NCBI GenBank assembly: GCA_963855995.1
Contig: OY979717.1
Location: forward strand, 48,249,744 to 48,313,743
DNA: 64,000 bases
Reading direction: 5' to 3'
Source of the DNA: Muricea muricata
Taxonomy: Eukaryota; Cnidaria; Anthozoa; Malacalcyonacea; Plexauridae
The position numbers and the translations under genes were made by a program. Shown here piece after piece: positions 8,854-20,998 of this stretch. The stretch's first letter is position 1, and every line of letters starts with the position of its first letter. Under the pieces are notes generated by a model, which was given only the letters and a program-made list of their open reading frames with translations, searched no databases and had not been told where the DNA came from.

Positions 8854-11800
8854 ATGGCTGAGAGTGCTCTTGGACGCGGAAAAATCTGCAAAAGGCCATA
8901 CAAAGATACAAACACGAGTTTTGCTTTTAAACACGTCATTGTTTCAATGTGCAATAAAACAGTAGAAGTGCGACAAAACGAGCTAAAAGCCACACTGGAT
9001 CAAGGATCTGTTTCCGTTCAAGATTCTTTGGTTGCATTGTCAAGTGTCCTCGACGAATTGGTCGCAGCTGCGAATAAGTGCATGCCATTTATTGAGCTTT
9101 TTTACGAATATGCCGGGAAAGTGCCCCGCATAGCATGCATGCCTAACAAGAAAGATGCTCGTCAATTCAAAGATAGAATTTTATCAAAAAATGGATTGCC
9201 TGTCATGTTCTTAAACAATAGGGGCCACACATACGTAATGTTATTAGATCTTCCGCTGAATAACATTGCATTCTGTCGTAGTGTTGATTTTGTACTAGAC
9301 TGTGGAGGGTTGGCAGAAAATGAACAATTCGACTGGACAGTGATTGCTGGCCATGTTCCAACTTTAATGAAATTATTGTCAACCGCAAAAGGCAGGGCTA
9401 TTTTAGTGTTTGTCCTTTCCAGTATTGTTTCACCAACTAGATTGGTCCTGCTACTTGGCATGCCGCACCAGCACACCCAGACGGTCAAGAAAAAGGTTGA
9501 AAAATTTTTGAATGAGATGGAAGAAAAACAAGAAGAAGCAGAAAAAGAAAGTCAAAAACATATTAGAAGGTATTATATCCAGGCTGCAGATGGAAATAGA
9601 ACAAGATGCAAAGGATCTTAGTTCAAAAAGAATGAGGCTTGATGAGGAAGAAATTAAGAGTCGAAATGCCGATGTAAAGAGGAAAATACAAAGAAAGAAA
9701 AGACTCCAAGAGGATTCAAAGCAGAAAGCAAAGAAAAGGGTGGCACAGAGGCTGTTTAAAAACTGGAAGAAACAGCTTATATCACAGCAAGGAAAAGCAA
9801 AAGGCCGGTTCCGAATTGATCGGGGAGCGGAAAAAGCAATTTATGAAGTACTACAAGAGCAGTTACAAGCCCACAGAAGAAGATGGGGAGAGGAAGGAAC
9901 AGGTTACCTTGAATCCAGTCCAAAGAGATGCAGAGAATTGCAAATAGATTCCTTAAAAAGGCAGGTAAGAAAGTGGTGCTCTCAAAGGAAACAGTACGTT
10001 CTTGGGGAAAGTGCAGGAACAAACGATCTCGTCAATCAAAGCAACATCGTGGTTTGAATCTATGGGCGCACCTTCGGGCTGAAAAGAAGCAGCAAAACAA
10101 GCATATCAACATCCATTATAACCGTGCGCATATTAAGAGCTACACACGATTTGCATTTGGGCGCTCAAGTGTGGTTCATGGGAAGAACTTAGTTATAAGG
10201 CGAGCGATTGATGACAAGGCGTACATTCGATGTGGCACCTCGGAGGGCTTCTGCAGACCACTTCATACCCCTGTGCTGATCAATACTGATCCTAACAGCC
10301 AGTTCAAACTTCCAACGGCCGATTATCCAGATCCAGTAGGATACGTCTCCCCTGGTGTAATTTTACTTGTGAACAACATGAAAGAAACTGAACACAAGGG
10401 TAGTGATAAATTTGTATCTGATGGTGTTTCAATTTATGTTAATTGTAAACCAAAACATGTCTACCCTAGCACTGCCACCAACTGGTCCAATGACCTGTTT
10501 TTAGCTAGATATCGTTCTCAATATGAACACGAAATATCATTTGATGGCAATTCATGCAATTTGAATAAGGAGTGCCTTCTGGAAATTTCACCTTATCTAG
10601 TAGCAGTTAGAGACTCAATCTTTCAGTTTGAACTGATGACAATAAAGGAAGACTATGAGAAAGCAGCACAAGGAGGAGATCACCTGTCTCGGGAGTTACT
10701 GAGAGTCAATATACTTCTAAAAAGGCTAGGAGTTGCAGTGTCAAAGTTCGAAGAATTCAAACAACAAGCAACAATTGACAAAGTAATGACAGATCTTTCG
10801 CTTCTGATGGAACATTTGCAATGTCTCGGTTAGTATTACATATATACCTGTACATTTATAAACACTATGAAACCATAGATATATTCTTCTATATAATATT
10901 TTGCCTTCTAGATTCTTATCTCTGTGGCAAATTGTGGGACAAGATGGATACTAAGTGCCAAAATGTTAAAATCCTCTGCAAAGACATTCGTAAAACCATG
11001 GAAAGGATGGGTATCCCTCGACACAGGTACAAATTATTACTATTTTTATTTATAAATATATTAATCTAGCTACATATTATTATATAACCTAGCTTTGTTT
11101 TATATTTAAAAAACATCCTCCAATTTATACAGCGATTTCTGATGTTCATCAGAGTTTGCATTTTTCCCTAATTATATGATACACACATTTTAGTTAAAAT
11201 CATCTTTTTTGTCTCTTTTTAGGCCAGTTGACATACAGACATCGGATGCTTGTCCAGGGGTATCAAGCCATGAGCAGATGACCCAAATAAGAATGGCGGA
11301 ATACTTTATGATCAACTATTTAGATATCCAGAGCAGATTTCATTATGCCTCAGGAGATTCTAAGTCTCACATGGTTGAGCAAGTTATGAGGTCATTAAAT
11401 TAATATTTAGGGGATGGCCGGACCATTCCTGTTTCATCTGCTTCGTTCATTGATGATGACGGACAGTTTAAAATGACTGAGCTAAATAACGATGAATTAC
11501 AACGAGTTCAGAATAAAGAAGAGGCAAAAATTGCCAAGGGGTGTGCAGAAGAAATCAAGAAAAGATTCCAGGGAAAACAATGCATGGGAACATCCATTCA
11601 TGCTTTCAATCCGATCTATGAGCAACACCGTAATTTCTTCTTTGATGAATTGTATATGGCAAAGTGTGCAAATGCTAACTCTTCATCTCATCTTGAAAAA
11701 TGCGCTTGGCAGGCCTACTACAAGTTTGTGAAAGAGTTTTTCGATGTTCATTATCTGCTATACGATAATGGGTTTGAGGGTATTAGGAATGGTTGTATAG

Positions 11801-13918
11801 CAAAAAATGCAAAAAATGGTGAGGCCTGCAGCTTCCATTTATCAATTGAGAATGCAGAACAACTGTCAGATGGCTGGAGTGGCGTTCCTCTAGAGCGTGT
11901 TCCACCTCCAGTTCCAGATTACTCTGAGGAAGAGTTCCACTACGCTAAACCTGTGTTGAACACCTCATTACCGAAAAAGGATGAATTTTGTCCAAGGAAG
12001 AAGTTAGAAGAAGTAATTCTGTCATGTGGATCGCCAGATCTAGTCCTAACTGACGGTGCTGATAATTCAGTGCATTCAGTTGTTGACAAAAATAAAACCT
12101 TGCAGAAGATTATGTTAAAAGTGGATGACTTTGTCGCCAAATATGCCGGCCAAGATTTGCGAAACTCCGTCGTCATGGAGATACACCGTCGCTATAATGC
12201 AAAGGTCAAAGCCTTTGTAGTTGAGAAAACAAATCCAGTGCAAAGGCTGCAGAAAAAGCAAAGACGTATCGTGACTTTGACTGGGAGAGACTTGTGTAGT
12301 CAAACGAACTCAGTAGCCTCTACGTATCCCAGCTTGATTTGTACCTTATAAAGAACTTGAACACAAAAGCAAAGAAAATTGAAGCGGTTAAACAGCATTT
12401 TTATTCAAATACTAGGAAAGAGGTCGTGGCTGATACTACGAATCAAGCACCAAGAAATAAGATACATGTGGCCTTGCAGAATGACGTGTCAACCAAACTT
12501 TCCATGAATGTCATGCCTGCAAACTTGGCAGTTCCACCATGGGGCGGAGTTTTTGGTATTCCACTTTTGGTTTTTGGTGGACAAATTTCGTTGGTAAATG
12601 CATGTCCTATTGACAACTGTCTCACTATTTTCCATGTTTTGATAAAACAACACACGAAGTTCGCTCAGCGTCTGTCAACGTCAACTGAGTCGTATGCAAG
12701 GATTCTCATTGATAGGATAGTTAAAATGTTTGACAATGGCTACTTCGCAGAAGGAAAATGTGAGTGGTTAAAATTGTTCCCTGGCCGGTTTAACTTGGAA
12801 CAGCCTGGTCAGATAAATCTCTGTGGTAATGAAGAAGAACTGTTTGTGTCAAGAACTACATCTGCCCTAGAAAGTACATTCACAAGCGCATGTCCATCCA
12901 AGCACTGCCCGTCAAGAGTGAAGCAACTCTGTTCACAGGCCATAAGACTTAGGTAAAAGTTGTATGGTAAATTCACGTACCATTAATATATGGTATTATA
13001 TAGCTATAACGCTGTTTGATTGATATAATTTTTCTGAGGAAGTAATATCAAACTATTTTTCCTTTTAGTAATCCTAGAATACCATCTCCAGGTTTCCTGC
13101 AAGCATCGTTGTCAAACTGGATCAGCACAGATCAACACCCATCTCAATGTGGCCAACGATTGCAGGTAGTAGCTCTTAATGCTGACTATTTCCTGGGGAC
13201 ACATGTTTGCCAAGATTCCGTTACAGGCCACCTTGTGTAAGTAACGAAATAATAAGTAATCTTTCATACTATTTTCATATACTGCAGCTCAACATGAAAT
13301 TATTTTTGTGCAAAGCTAGCGAACATATTTTCTACCTACGTTTTCTTGACTACCTACGTTTTCACTAAATTCTATAAAACTAAAATCCGTCTTTCTGTGA
13401 AAAAGGCAAACCGTTCCAGCTTATTGCGGAGGAGCGCGGAAAAACGACAAGAGGACATTTATACGTGGTCCTCCCTCATTTCTTCTCATCTCTTTGGACC
13501 TTTTTGCACGCCAAGGGTAATAACTGATGTCTCTCAGCTGCCTCAAAAGGTAGAAGTGGCAAATGTTAAGTAAGTGAAGCTACAGCAGTCGTCTTTCATT
13601 AATATTAAAAAGTTGCGAAACTTTCGTACCATGATTTTGACTTTGTATATAATACTTCATATTTCAAGTGAAACAGACAATTTTACCTACTTTTATATTT
13701 CAGTTACCGATTGTTTGGGCTTACGTTTTGGAGCGGATCAAGAAGCCACTACAGAGGAGCTGTATTAATAAGTAGAAGCTGGTGGTACTATGACGGACTA
13801 TGGGAAAGGCACTGCAAAGGCCATGGGCTCCAGAAATGTAACCCATGTCCTTCAACTCCTGTTGACTTTCTTTTTTCCCACTGTGTCTATGTCAAAAATG
13901 ACCTCTTATATCAGGATT
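8854..13918 (+). pseudogene. DDE transposase with C-terminal cysteine-protease-like domain, multi-exon, broken
   Basis: Successive frames give a helical N-terminus, a lysine/arginine-rich coiled segment (9500-9750), KETVRSWGKCRNK, then a DDE core: IDDKAYIRCGTSEGF (about 10210), TSDACPGVSSHEQM in an exon from 11222, and SHMVEQVMRSLN, with 43 residues between the last D and E. Later NACPIDNCLTIF (about 12600) and SHYRGAVLISRSWWYYDGL (about 13740) resemble Cys and His boxes of ubiquitin-type proteases. Introns at 10830-10911, 11025-11221 and 12954-13069 keep phase. Breaks: frameshifts near 9570, 9925, 12270 and 13500, and TAA at 11401 right after the DDE core. Inferred role: transposase of this element. 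No superfamily assigned. Confidence 0.75.
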
Positions 13919-14164
13919 GAGTCGGTTTTACTAGTCAATGTACCACGGAATATAAACCAAGTTGATATTTATCTTGCACCTAGTATAGGATACATCCCTG
14001 CACAATTTATTGCAGATTACAACACAATCAAGTCGGTATCGTTTGTTCTTTCTCGGTATGTATTTGACTAAGAAACCTTCAACTGTTTGAGAAGCTGGGG
14101 GTGGCTTTTGAATTCTCCCAGGGGAAATCGGGGTTGATAAAAGAATAATGATTAGGAGAGTTTA

Positions 14165-14235
14165 TATGCAATCCCGGGGACTGTATATACAATCCCAGGG
14201 ACTGTATATACAATCCCAGGGACTGTATATCGACA
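14165..14235. repeat. Short tandem repeat near the transposon right end
   Basis: Two and a half copies of a roughly 24-bp unit containing GGGACTGTATATACAATCCC, itself partly palindromic. Subterminal position within the 8.66-kb element. Confidence 0.7.
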
Positions 14236-14298
14236 GCTTCTTAGCATAATTGCCATTCACGGCTCATTAGCTAACCTCCTTGATTGTGTTGTAAGTCC

Positions 14299-14400
14299 GA
14301 TACAAACCGAAGAAGGAGGTTGTAAGCTAGATAATTCCTAGCTTATCCTTATAAATCCTAGATTTATCTAGCTTACAACCTCCTTCTTTGGTTTGTATCC
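14299..14400. repeat. Hairpin with 34-bp arms
   Basis: Arms at about 14299-14332 and 14367-14400 (GATACAAACC, then AGAAGGAGGTTGTAAGC) pair with one mismatch around a 34-bp AT-rich loop. It could be a nested foldback element or a subterminal structure of the transposon. Confidence 0.7.
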
Positions 14401-14829
14401 TATACTTATATTATGAGGAAACGTCCTCAATCATGATAAAAGAGGGTTATATTATACCTCGAACATGAATTGATATAAAGAAGAGCAACAAATGTATACG
14501 TGTATATTGACTGATATCTTGACCGCTTCGCGGCGTGGTGTATTCAACAATAGTGACCCCGACTTCCTGGTATAATGATAACTATTTTGTTAGTAAAGTA
14601 TGATATGCCATGATACCCGAGTTGTTATTTGTAACATTCTTATTGGGTTTAAAGAATTATCGCCACAGTTCTGTGTCTTACGGTGTGCATTGGAAAATAC
14701 ATCTCAAGACAGCAAGTTTTATCACATGCAGTTGAATAAAAAAATATGCATGCAATGTAACATATCCATAAGAAAATTGCATACACGATTGACAACCTGA
14801 AAAAAATATGCAAACATAAAAAAAATACG

Positions 14830-14864
14830 CCACCCCTCCCTTCACTTTTCTAATAGTCCGTCCC
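14830..14864 (-). repeat. Right terminal inverted repeat of the 8.66-kb transposon
   Basis: Reverse complement begins GGGACGGACTATTAG and ends GGGAGGGGTGG. It is followed by TTA at 14865-14867. Confidence 0.85.
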
Positions 14865-14867
14865 TTA

Positions 14868-17269
14868 GCTGTTAGCTTGTAGCCAATCACCGAATGCGTA
14901 ATTAAAAATAGCCGATAGTCGAGAAGATAACATTAAAATAACGTATTACTTAATGATCATTCAGACCATAGTATGTTTAACTGGAGTGATTTTCCAAATT
15001 CCAGAATGGCGTGTGCCAAGACTGTTAAAGAGTGAAGAGTTAATTAAGCCGAACTGGACAAGGACTTCTTAGGTTTATTGAACTGAAGACTTTTCGTAGC
15101 GTGACTGGATATTCTATTTCTATGTAAATATGTCTAAGCAAGATGATGGTTCGATAACTGGGGAAATATTGCATCCGTTGAATAATCCATCTGCTTCAAA
15201 CAGTCAACAAACCGATTTGACAGAAGCAGTGACATTGATACAATGATAATAAAGGTACAATAACAACATGGACTACATGTACGTAATTTTTAGAAGTCCA
15301 GTTAACTTGTTTAAAACGGTTTTGAGTCTACTGTATGTTTTGATGGATGGGCTTGTTGTTTTCATTTTGTGCATTGTGTTTCATTTCACTCGTTGTGCTT
15401 GCAGTGTACACGTGCATTATCTAGTATTTGTCTGTGATTGCACTTATTTGGTGTACATCTTATGCTTGTGTACAATTTTTTGAACTTCTTGTTCTTTTGA
15501 ATAGTCAATGTATATATCATGTATAGAAACCGTGTACCAGCACTTAGTAGTACTCGTGCTCAAAGTCTATTAAGGCTTAGATCTGAAATCCGAATAATAG
15601 GCCGACATTTTCCCTTGGGTAATATTATCAGCTTGAGTCGCCTTATTTGTTAAATCTTAATCACCAGCAATTGAATTGAAACAAAAAATATCCATATGAG
15701 ACAAAGCTAATTTTGCATGAATGATTGATGTTGAATTGATCATCAGTTAATCATGAAATTTTGGTTGCACAGGGTGTATAAAAAAAGTAGACCCTTTGAA
15801 GTAGCTGCAAATTTGATTAACTGCGATTTGTTGCATTAATTTGACAGTTCAGAATGACTCGATTTGAAGGTCACTTAACAGATTTAATTCGTTCTTTTGA
15901 ATACACCTTGAATATCTTTAACAATATAATGAATTACAAATTCACATTTTTGTACTGCCTCTTTTGTTTGCTGAAGTTATTCTAACTTATCCCATGACTA
16001 TACAATCATCCATTTCTACGCATATATTATTTCGACTGAATTAAAAAGCATTCCAAAGGGTATACTTTTTTATATACATCCTGTAGTAAACCATATTTGT
16101 AAAACTAAAGTTATTTGATTTATGCATTGTATACTCGACATGCATTTTTATATCGATTTTTAAAAATAACAATTAATAGCCATTAATATCCATGCAAATT
16201 TGGTTCCAACAATTGTGATAATGTCAAAATATTTCAAGTATTTACCTCTGAAATGATGCTGTTATCAAAATTTTATGTTATGATAATTTCATATGTCTTT
16301 ATTAAAAACTTTATATTATACATTAATAATTTCAAACGCATTGGACTATTTATTTCAATATTTACTGCAATCATTCTACTAGAAGTACATATTTATGCGA
16401 AGCTACCTGTACGCGTAGCGTACCTTTTTTTCGCAGATACATGTATGCGTAGCGTACCTATTTTTTATATTGGATATATATTTTATATTATTATATAAAA
16501 AATATCAAATATTTTTTTCACAATATATCCCATCTAAATTTTGCCTTTTTCATACATGATTAATGTGGTAATTACATTCAAATCCCATGGCAACGATTTC
16601 ACTGTTGGAATTCAAATTTAATTGCCTATTGTAAGCACAATATGTAAATAAACATGCTCACATTTATGCACACATCAGGTGCCCTAAACAGACATAACTT
16701 TCTTTTTATTTTTCTTTATTCTTGTGATCTTGTCCCCACAAACATGGCAAATTACATTTTCAAGTTGCATTTATTTAAATATTATTAGCTTCAAATGTTC
16801 TTAATAGCCCTTGTCAATTATATTGTACCAGTATATATTAAAAGATTTTTAGTTGTGTTTTCCTCATTGTTCATCATCATAACCTTGAAATTCTTTTCCT
16901 CCAAATTTACTCCATATTGTATCAAAATCACATGCAGGTAAAGGTATTCTTCTTTTGCCAAGAAAGTTGCACACCAGTTGCACATACTGTTTGAATGCAA
17001 CCCTCCCGAAGATATCTAGAGTGTTAATTATCTAATGAATATACATGTTATATAATAATATACATGGTATATATACAGTGAGTATAACTAAATTGTGTTG
17101 TTGCCAAGCATAATGTACATTATATATTGTAACACACCCTTGAAACTCAAATGGATGTGACTTATGTCTAATATTTGTCTGGTATTTGACAAAAACGTTT
17201 TGTAAATGTCTAGTATTTAACACAAAAATCTCTTGACAATTTATAATAACATATTGGGACATACCTGTT
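14868..17269. other. Intergenic; one small ORF at 15130-15246
   Basis: No supported gene. A 38-codon frame starting MSKQDDGSITGE (15130-15246) has non-random composition and could be a first exon or gag start, but nothing downstream supports it. AT-rich with short local repeats near 16400-16460 (GCGTAGCGTACCT twice). Confidence 0.35.
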
Positions 17270-17850
17270 TTCATCACTGTGTATTTTGCACTTCTTTCGT
17301 TTAATTTTTTCTATATCGCTCCTGCCAGACGATCCTAATTTGTAGTTCATAATATTTCCCATGTAACACATCCATCGATGCGAAACCGTAGAGTTTTTCC
17401 TCTGATTGACGATCTGGCCCTGAGTTCCCTGACACATCTCCCCCAATATAAACATTGTCATCTTCAACTTCCATCATATAACTCGCGAAAAAACTGTTTT
17501 CTGATTCGGCTTGGCCGTCATTTGGATCAGTAAATCTTGAACACACTTTTTGCAGTTGAAATTAAAAGGAAAAGTACCGTAGAGTCGATTAAAACATATT
17601 TAAACCCTCTCTGTAATATAGAATGCTAGTTTACAATCAATGCGTGTTCCCCATTTGACGTCACAGGAGCATACTCGCCCCAGTTTTTTTATGCTCACGG
17701 TATTTTGAAAAATCGCCAACTTCAGGCCCCCAAAAGTACATGAAGATCAAATTTTCGACTTATAAAATATATTGCAAATCTTCTTAAAATCACCTAAACT
17801 ATTGAAATATGCAAATTCCCTGACGACTGGATAGGCACTTAAAGCTTTAC
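17270..17850 (-). repeat. Duplicated exon with upstream region, copy 2
   Basis: Reverse-complement copy of 4272-4868. The minus frame at 17546-17301 includes MMEVEDDNVYIGGDVSG and, unlike copy 1, has no stop after RQSEEKL. A 4-bp deletion near 17330 shifts the frame before the shared donor (ACAG|GTATGT). The CRE-like box is near 17660. Confidence 0.65.
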
Positions 17851-18676
17851 AAACGTGCAAATGGCCACACCAAAAACCCCTCATGCATTATTTATTTTGT
17901 ATGAGGCCAAATTGCGAATATTTAAAATATAGTATACCTTAGTTGCGATGAAAGATTCGATCAAAAGTTGATTTGTTAATTTTACAAATCGACTGTGCAT
18001 TTATCGATAAACTGAAGCTTGTGCTTTGCAATTCCGAGCAGTGCGCACAGACTGACGGTTAGCTATGGTAAACTCATTAGTGAGCTTAAGATCAGCTGTG
18101 ACGTCAAAGACCTAAGACGACAACCGGATGTGATTTGTTTATAATTTTTGAAATGCGCATGCGCATCGCTTTGTTGGTCATCGACGTCCAAAGGTCGACG
18201 ACTTCATAACAAATGTTTTGCCGTCGTAGGTAAAACGTGAAATTAAGACTGGTATTTTGAAGGAGTGGAATTAAAACTTGGCGAGGTAAATATAACCTAT
18301 GACTGTTTACTTTGCTTTTGATATATCAGCATGGTTTTTAACGTTGCTGGTTTCCTAAATTTATTTCTTTACCCAAGTATATATTTGTATTAATACAGTG
18401 TTGTCAAGTGTTCTTATATTGATTGTTCTTATATTTTCTAATATTGTTCTCATAAATTACAATTTTATTTTACTTTGAGTCAGCGATAACTATTTTTATA
18501 ATTTTCATTATACATAAGGCAACCTGTTGGCAAGTTTTTGATTTTCTTGTATTAATGTAAGAAATAAGAAAAATCTATTTCGGAAAAATGTTCTTATATC
18601 CAACCCTGATTGTACATCACATTTGACATTACAGCTTGATTTTTCAATCAAACTTTCTGTCTTTTTTGACATATAG

Positions 18677-19378
18677 ATGGAATGGACGACTGAACATGAC
18701 ATTTTGCTGTTTAGGGAAATACTTGTGGTAGAACCCTACAAAGCAAAGCCACGAATAGTCCTCAAAGGCAAACTCTGGAACAAAATATCGCAAAATTTAA
18801 ATAAGTTGAAGGAGCCAAAGTTGTCGGTTGTCCAGCGCTGAGTTCGTGATCGCTTCCCGCTTTTGAGGGAGAAGTTTAAAAAAAGAATGACTGCAGAAGA
18901 ACGTGACATAGGAGTTTCCGCAGAAATGTCCGAACTAGATACTCTTGTGGAGAAATCATCGCGTTGGAGGATTTATATACTGAAGAGCACATCAATGGAT
19001 CAATGGAAAAGATGCGTAAAGAATAAGAAGACAAAGCGAATGCAAATGAAATTAGACGAAAAGCAATGGAGACTTTGAGGGAGACCCAGAAAAGAAAAGG
19101 AGACAGTGTCAGTGGTATGGAAAACGACAAGAAAATAAAGCAAAGAAGTAGAGGGTCTGAGGCAGTTCATTATTTAAGAGAAAAGATAGAAAGTGATAAG
19201 CAATTGCGTGAAAAGGAACCGTATATTTCGAAGAAAGAAGTAGAGATAGAAGCCAAAAAGCACGGAAATGAAGACAGGTCCCATAAAGAATTTATTCAGA
19301 TGATGCAGTTGCAGAATCAGCAAATGCAACAAATACTGGTGAAAGTCAAGCTCGGCAAAGCCAAATATTCATGGCTCT
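18677..19378 (+). pseudogene. Harbinger SANT/Myb-like DNA-binding protein
   Basis: MEWTTEHDILLFREILVVEP begins a SANT-type fold and continues LWNKISQNLNKLKEPKLSV, the form seen in Harbinger ORF1-type proteins, which bind element ends and help import the transposase. TGA at 18839-18841 falls where the family has arginine before VRDRFPLLREK. A frameshift near 18955 and a later stop break the acidic linker. The tail (about 19070-19378) is charged and glutamine-rich (MMQLQNQQMQQILVKV). Confidence 0.75.
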
Positions 19379-19424
19379 GATTGCGAAACTCTCTAAATAA
19401 AACATATTTTTATAATAATATTTA

Positions 19425-19645
19425 TAATATAGCATTTGTGAATCGTGAACGCTTATTGGTTTTTAGAGCCGTGTTTACATAACTCCATGTAAACACGGAA
19501 AATTGTCGTATCCTGCGGGCTTTAGACATTGCTATATTATAAAAAAAATTATAAAACACCCCACAATTTCTCGTTTTTCCAATTTCCACTCGTGTTGATA
19601 TAACTGTATATCAACACGGAAAAATGTTTTATATTTCTTAAGTTA
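19425..19645 (+). repeat. Dispersed repeat family X, copy 1 (inverted copy at 33.29-33.57 kb)
   Basis: Shares TAGCATTTGTGAATC, GAGCCGTGTTTACATAACTC and a long stretch ending AACACGGAAAAATGTTTTAT with the reverse complement of 33290-33570. It is nested between the two Harbinger genes. Confidence 0.7.
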
Positions 19646-20113
19646 TATACATTTGACATTATAGTCAGCTTGACAATCAACATCTATTGTTTATTGGTTC
19701 GTTCATATTGTCACTATTGCAGCAAGGGCAACTTTTGAAGTGATAACAAACCAATCACAGTGCAGACTATGCCGAGCATGAACAAAGAAATACTCAATGT
19801 TGCAGTTATTATAAAGATTTAAAGTTGAATTGGTTTGTGTTATTTATTACTTAAGTTACCGTTACTGTAGTACTCACATTTTTAATTTTGTGTGCTTGTT
19901 AACTGTTTGAAAAAATTGTTCTTATTGCATCAAAATCCAAGCTATTATTTGTAAAATAATTTATTAATGGCTCATTACAAATGTAATCAATATGTACAGA
20001 AATAACATTAATTTAATATATCCATCGGAATCTCCAAAATTTTAGAATCCCGTAACATCCCAGAATCATGATTCTTCCCCTCTACAAAAAGTTCATTTAT
20101 TAAAATTATAATT

Positions 20114-20724
20114 CTACATGCTATAATAAATTAATTTTTTAATTAACAATTCAAAGTACACAACAGCTTTACCTACTGGTCCATAAAGGTGAGCTATCAT
20201 GCTATTCGGGAGTGCCACTGATTGAAATTTCAAGGCATGAAACCTTTTGTGTCCATTGTACATAACTCTTTGATGCTTTTCAAGGCTGCAGTTGGCTCTA
20301 ACAGTCCCGTGGATAAACCCAAAGCAGTTGTTTAATGCTGCTCCTTTAGCTGAAATTGCTGCTGCATAGGCTTCCAACATGCCAGGCCTGAGCAATGCCT
20401 CCAGTCGCATAAATATGAGATGACTATTTTGATCATGAATGAAATCCGTCACTTGCGAACGTATGAGTGATAACTCAGGGATTGGTCTCCCAAAACGCGG
20501 TACCAAGTCACTGAGACGACAAGGATACGCTAGTCTTCGTAAAAGCAAGCACAAAGCTTCCAAACTGTTACAAATAGTAGCTTGAGGACATTTAAAAATA
20601 TTTGGAATGCCCAAAACGGAATGTCCTCTTTCATGAAACGTAATTCAGGCAAACACTCATCCTCGTCTATTTTGTCTAAGTTAAATTTTGCAAAGCTCTT
20701 GTACGGCAAGTCTGGGTTTTTCAA
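20114..20724 (-). pseudogene. PIF-Harbinger DDE transposase, truncated
   Basis: The minus frame at 20724-20530 (KNPDLPYKSFAKFNLDKIDE, then ELRFMKEDIPF) continues after a frameshift near 20610 into ATICNSLEALCLLLRRLAYP, RFGRPIPELSLI and HALKFQSVALPN, a DDE_Tnp_4 signature. The first catalytic motif reads FIHGT instead of FIDGT, so the aspartate is lost. The frame degenerates after YGPVGKAV, so the second D and the E are missing. Confidence 0.8.
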
Positions 20725-20859
20725 GCTGAATACTTCGCTTAGTATTACTAAGTTTTCTTCACTAATGTCCCAAAGAGCATGACAAACGGCAATGAATTCA
20801 CGGGTTTCTTGAAATTTATTTTCAATTCATTTAAATTTATAAATAGACGACGTAAAGAA

Positions 20860-20998
20860 ATTCTCAGTAGTTTTCTAGGTCGACGTCGTGAATCTAAAGC
20901 AGATTTTCTATTATTGACGACGACGTTATACGACTTCCTAGTTCCTGCCCTCTGCTCTTCCATAGCGTCTTAGGTCGACGTCGACGTCGTAGATCTTA
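20860..20998. promoter_or_regulatory. Subterminal cluster of GACGTC/GTCGAC motifs
   Basis: Repeated GACGACG, GTCGACGTC and TCGACGTCG motifs lie just inside the right end. Similar motifs (CGACGTCC, GTCGACGAC, CCGTCGTAGG) occur at 18180-18230 inside the left end. They may be binding sites for the element's SANT or transposase protein. Inferred only. Confidence 0.4.

Larger units (their letters stand above)
6199..14867. mobile_element. 8,663-bp DNA transposon with two divergent genes (element 6202-14864, TTA target duplications)
   Basis: Termini GGGACGGA..ATTAGAAAAG (6202 onward) and their reverse complement ending at 14864 match over 35 bp with two mismatches. A direct TTA lies at 6199-6201 and 14865-14867. 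Inside are a minus-strand SAM-domain gene, a plus-strand DDE plus protease-like gene, a coding-like minisatellite, a foldback repeat in an intron and a hairpin near the right end. A 3-bp target is compatible with PIF-Harbinger, Zator or Academ, but the transposase does not look like Harbinger and I cannot place the superfamily. Nonsense and frameshift changes in the transposase suggest this copy is no longer autonomous. Confidence 0.8.

Noticed and set aside
7915-8934. Upstream ATG of the SAM gene at 8934
   Set aside because: It would overlap the first 80 bp of the divergent transposase gene, and the extra residues look like antisense of that gene. Later ATGs are preferred.
15268-15483. 71-codon hydrophobic frame resembling a membrane protein
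   Set aside because: Leucine, valine and cysteine richness follows from T-rich sequence; no context or partner.
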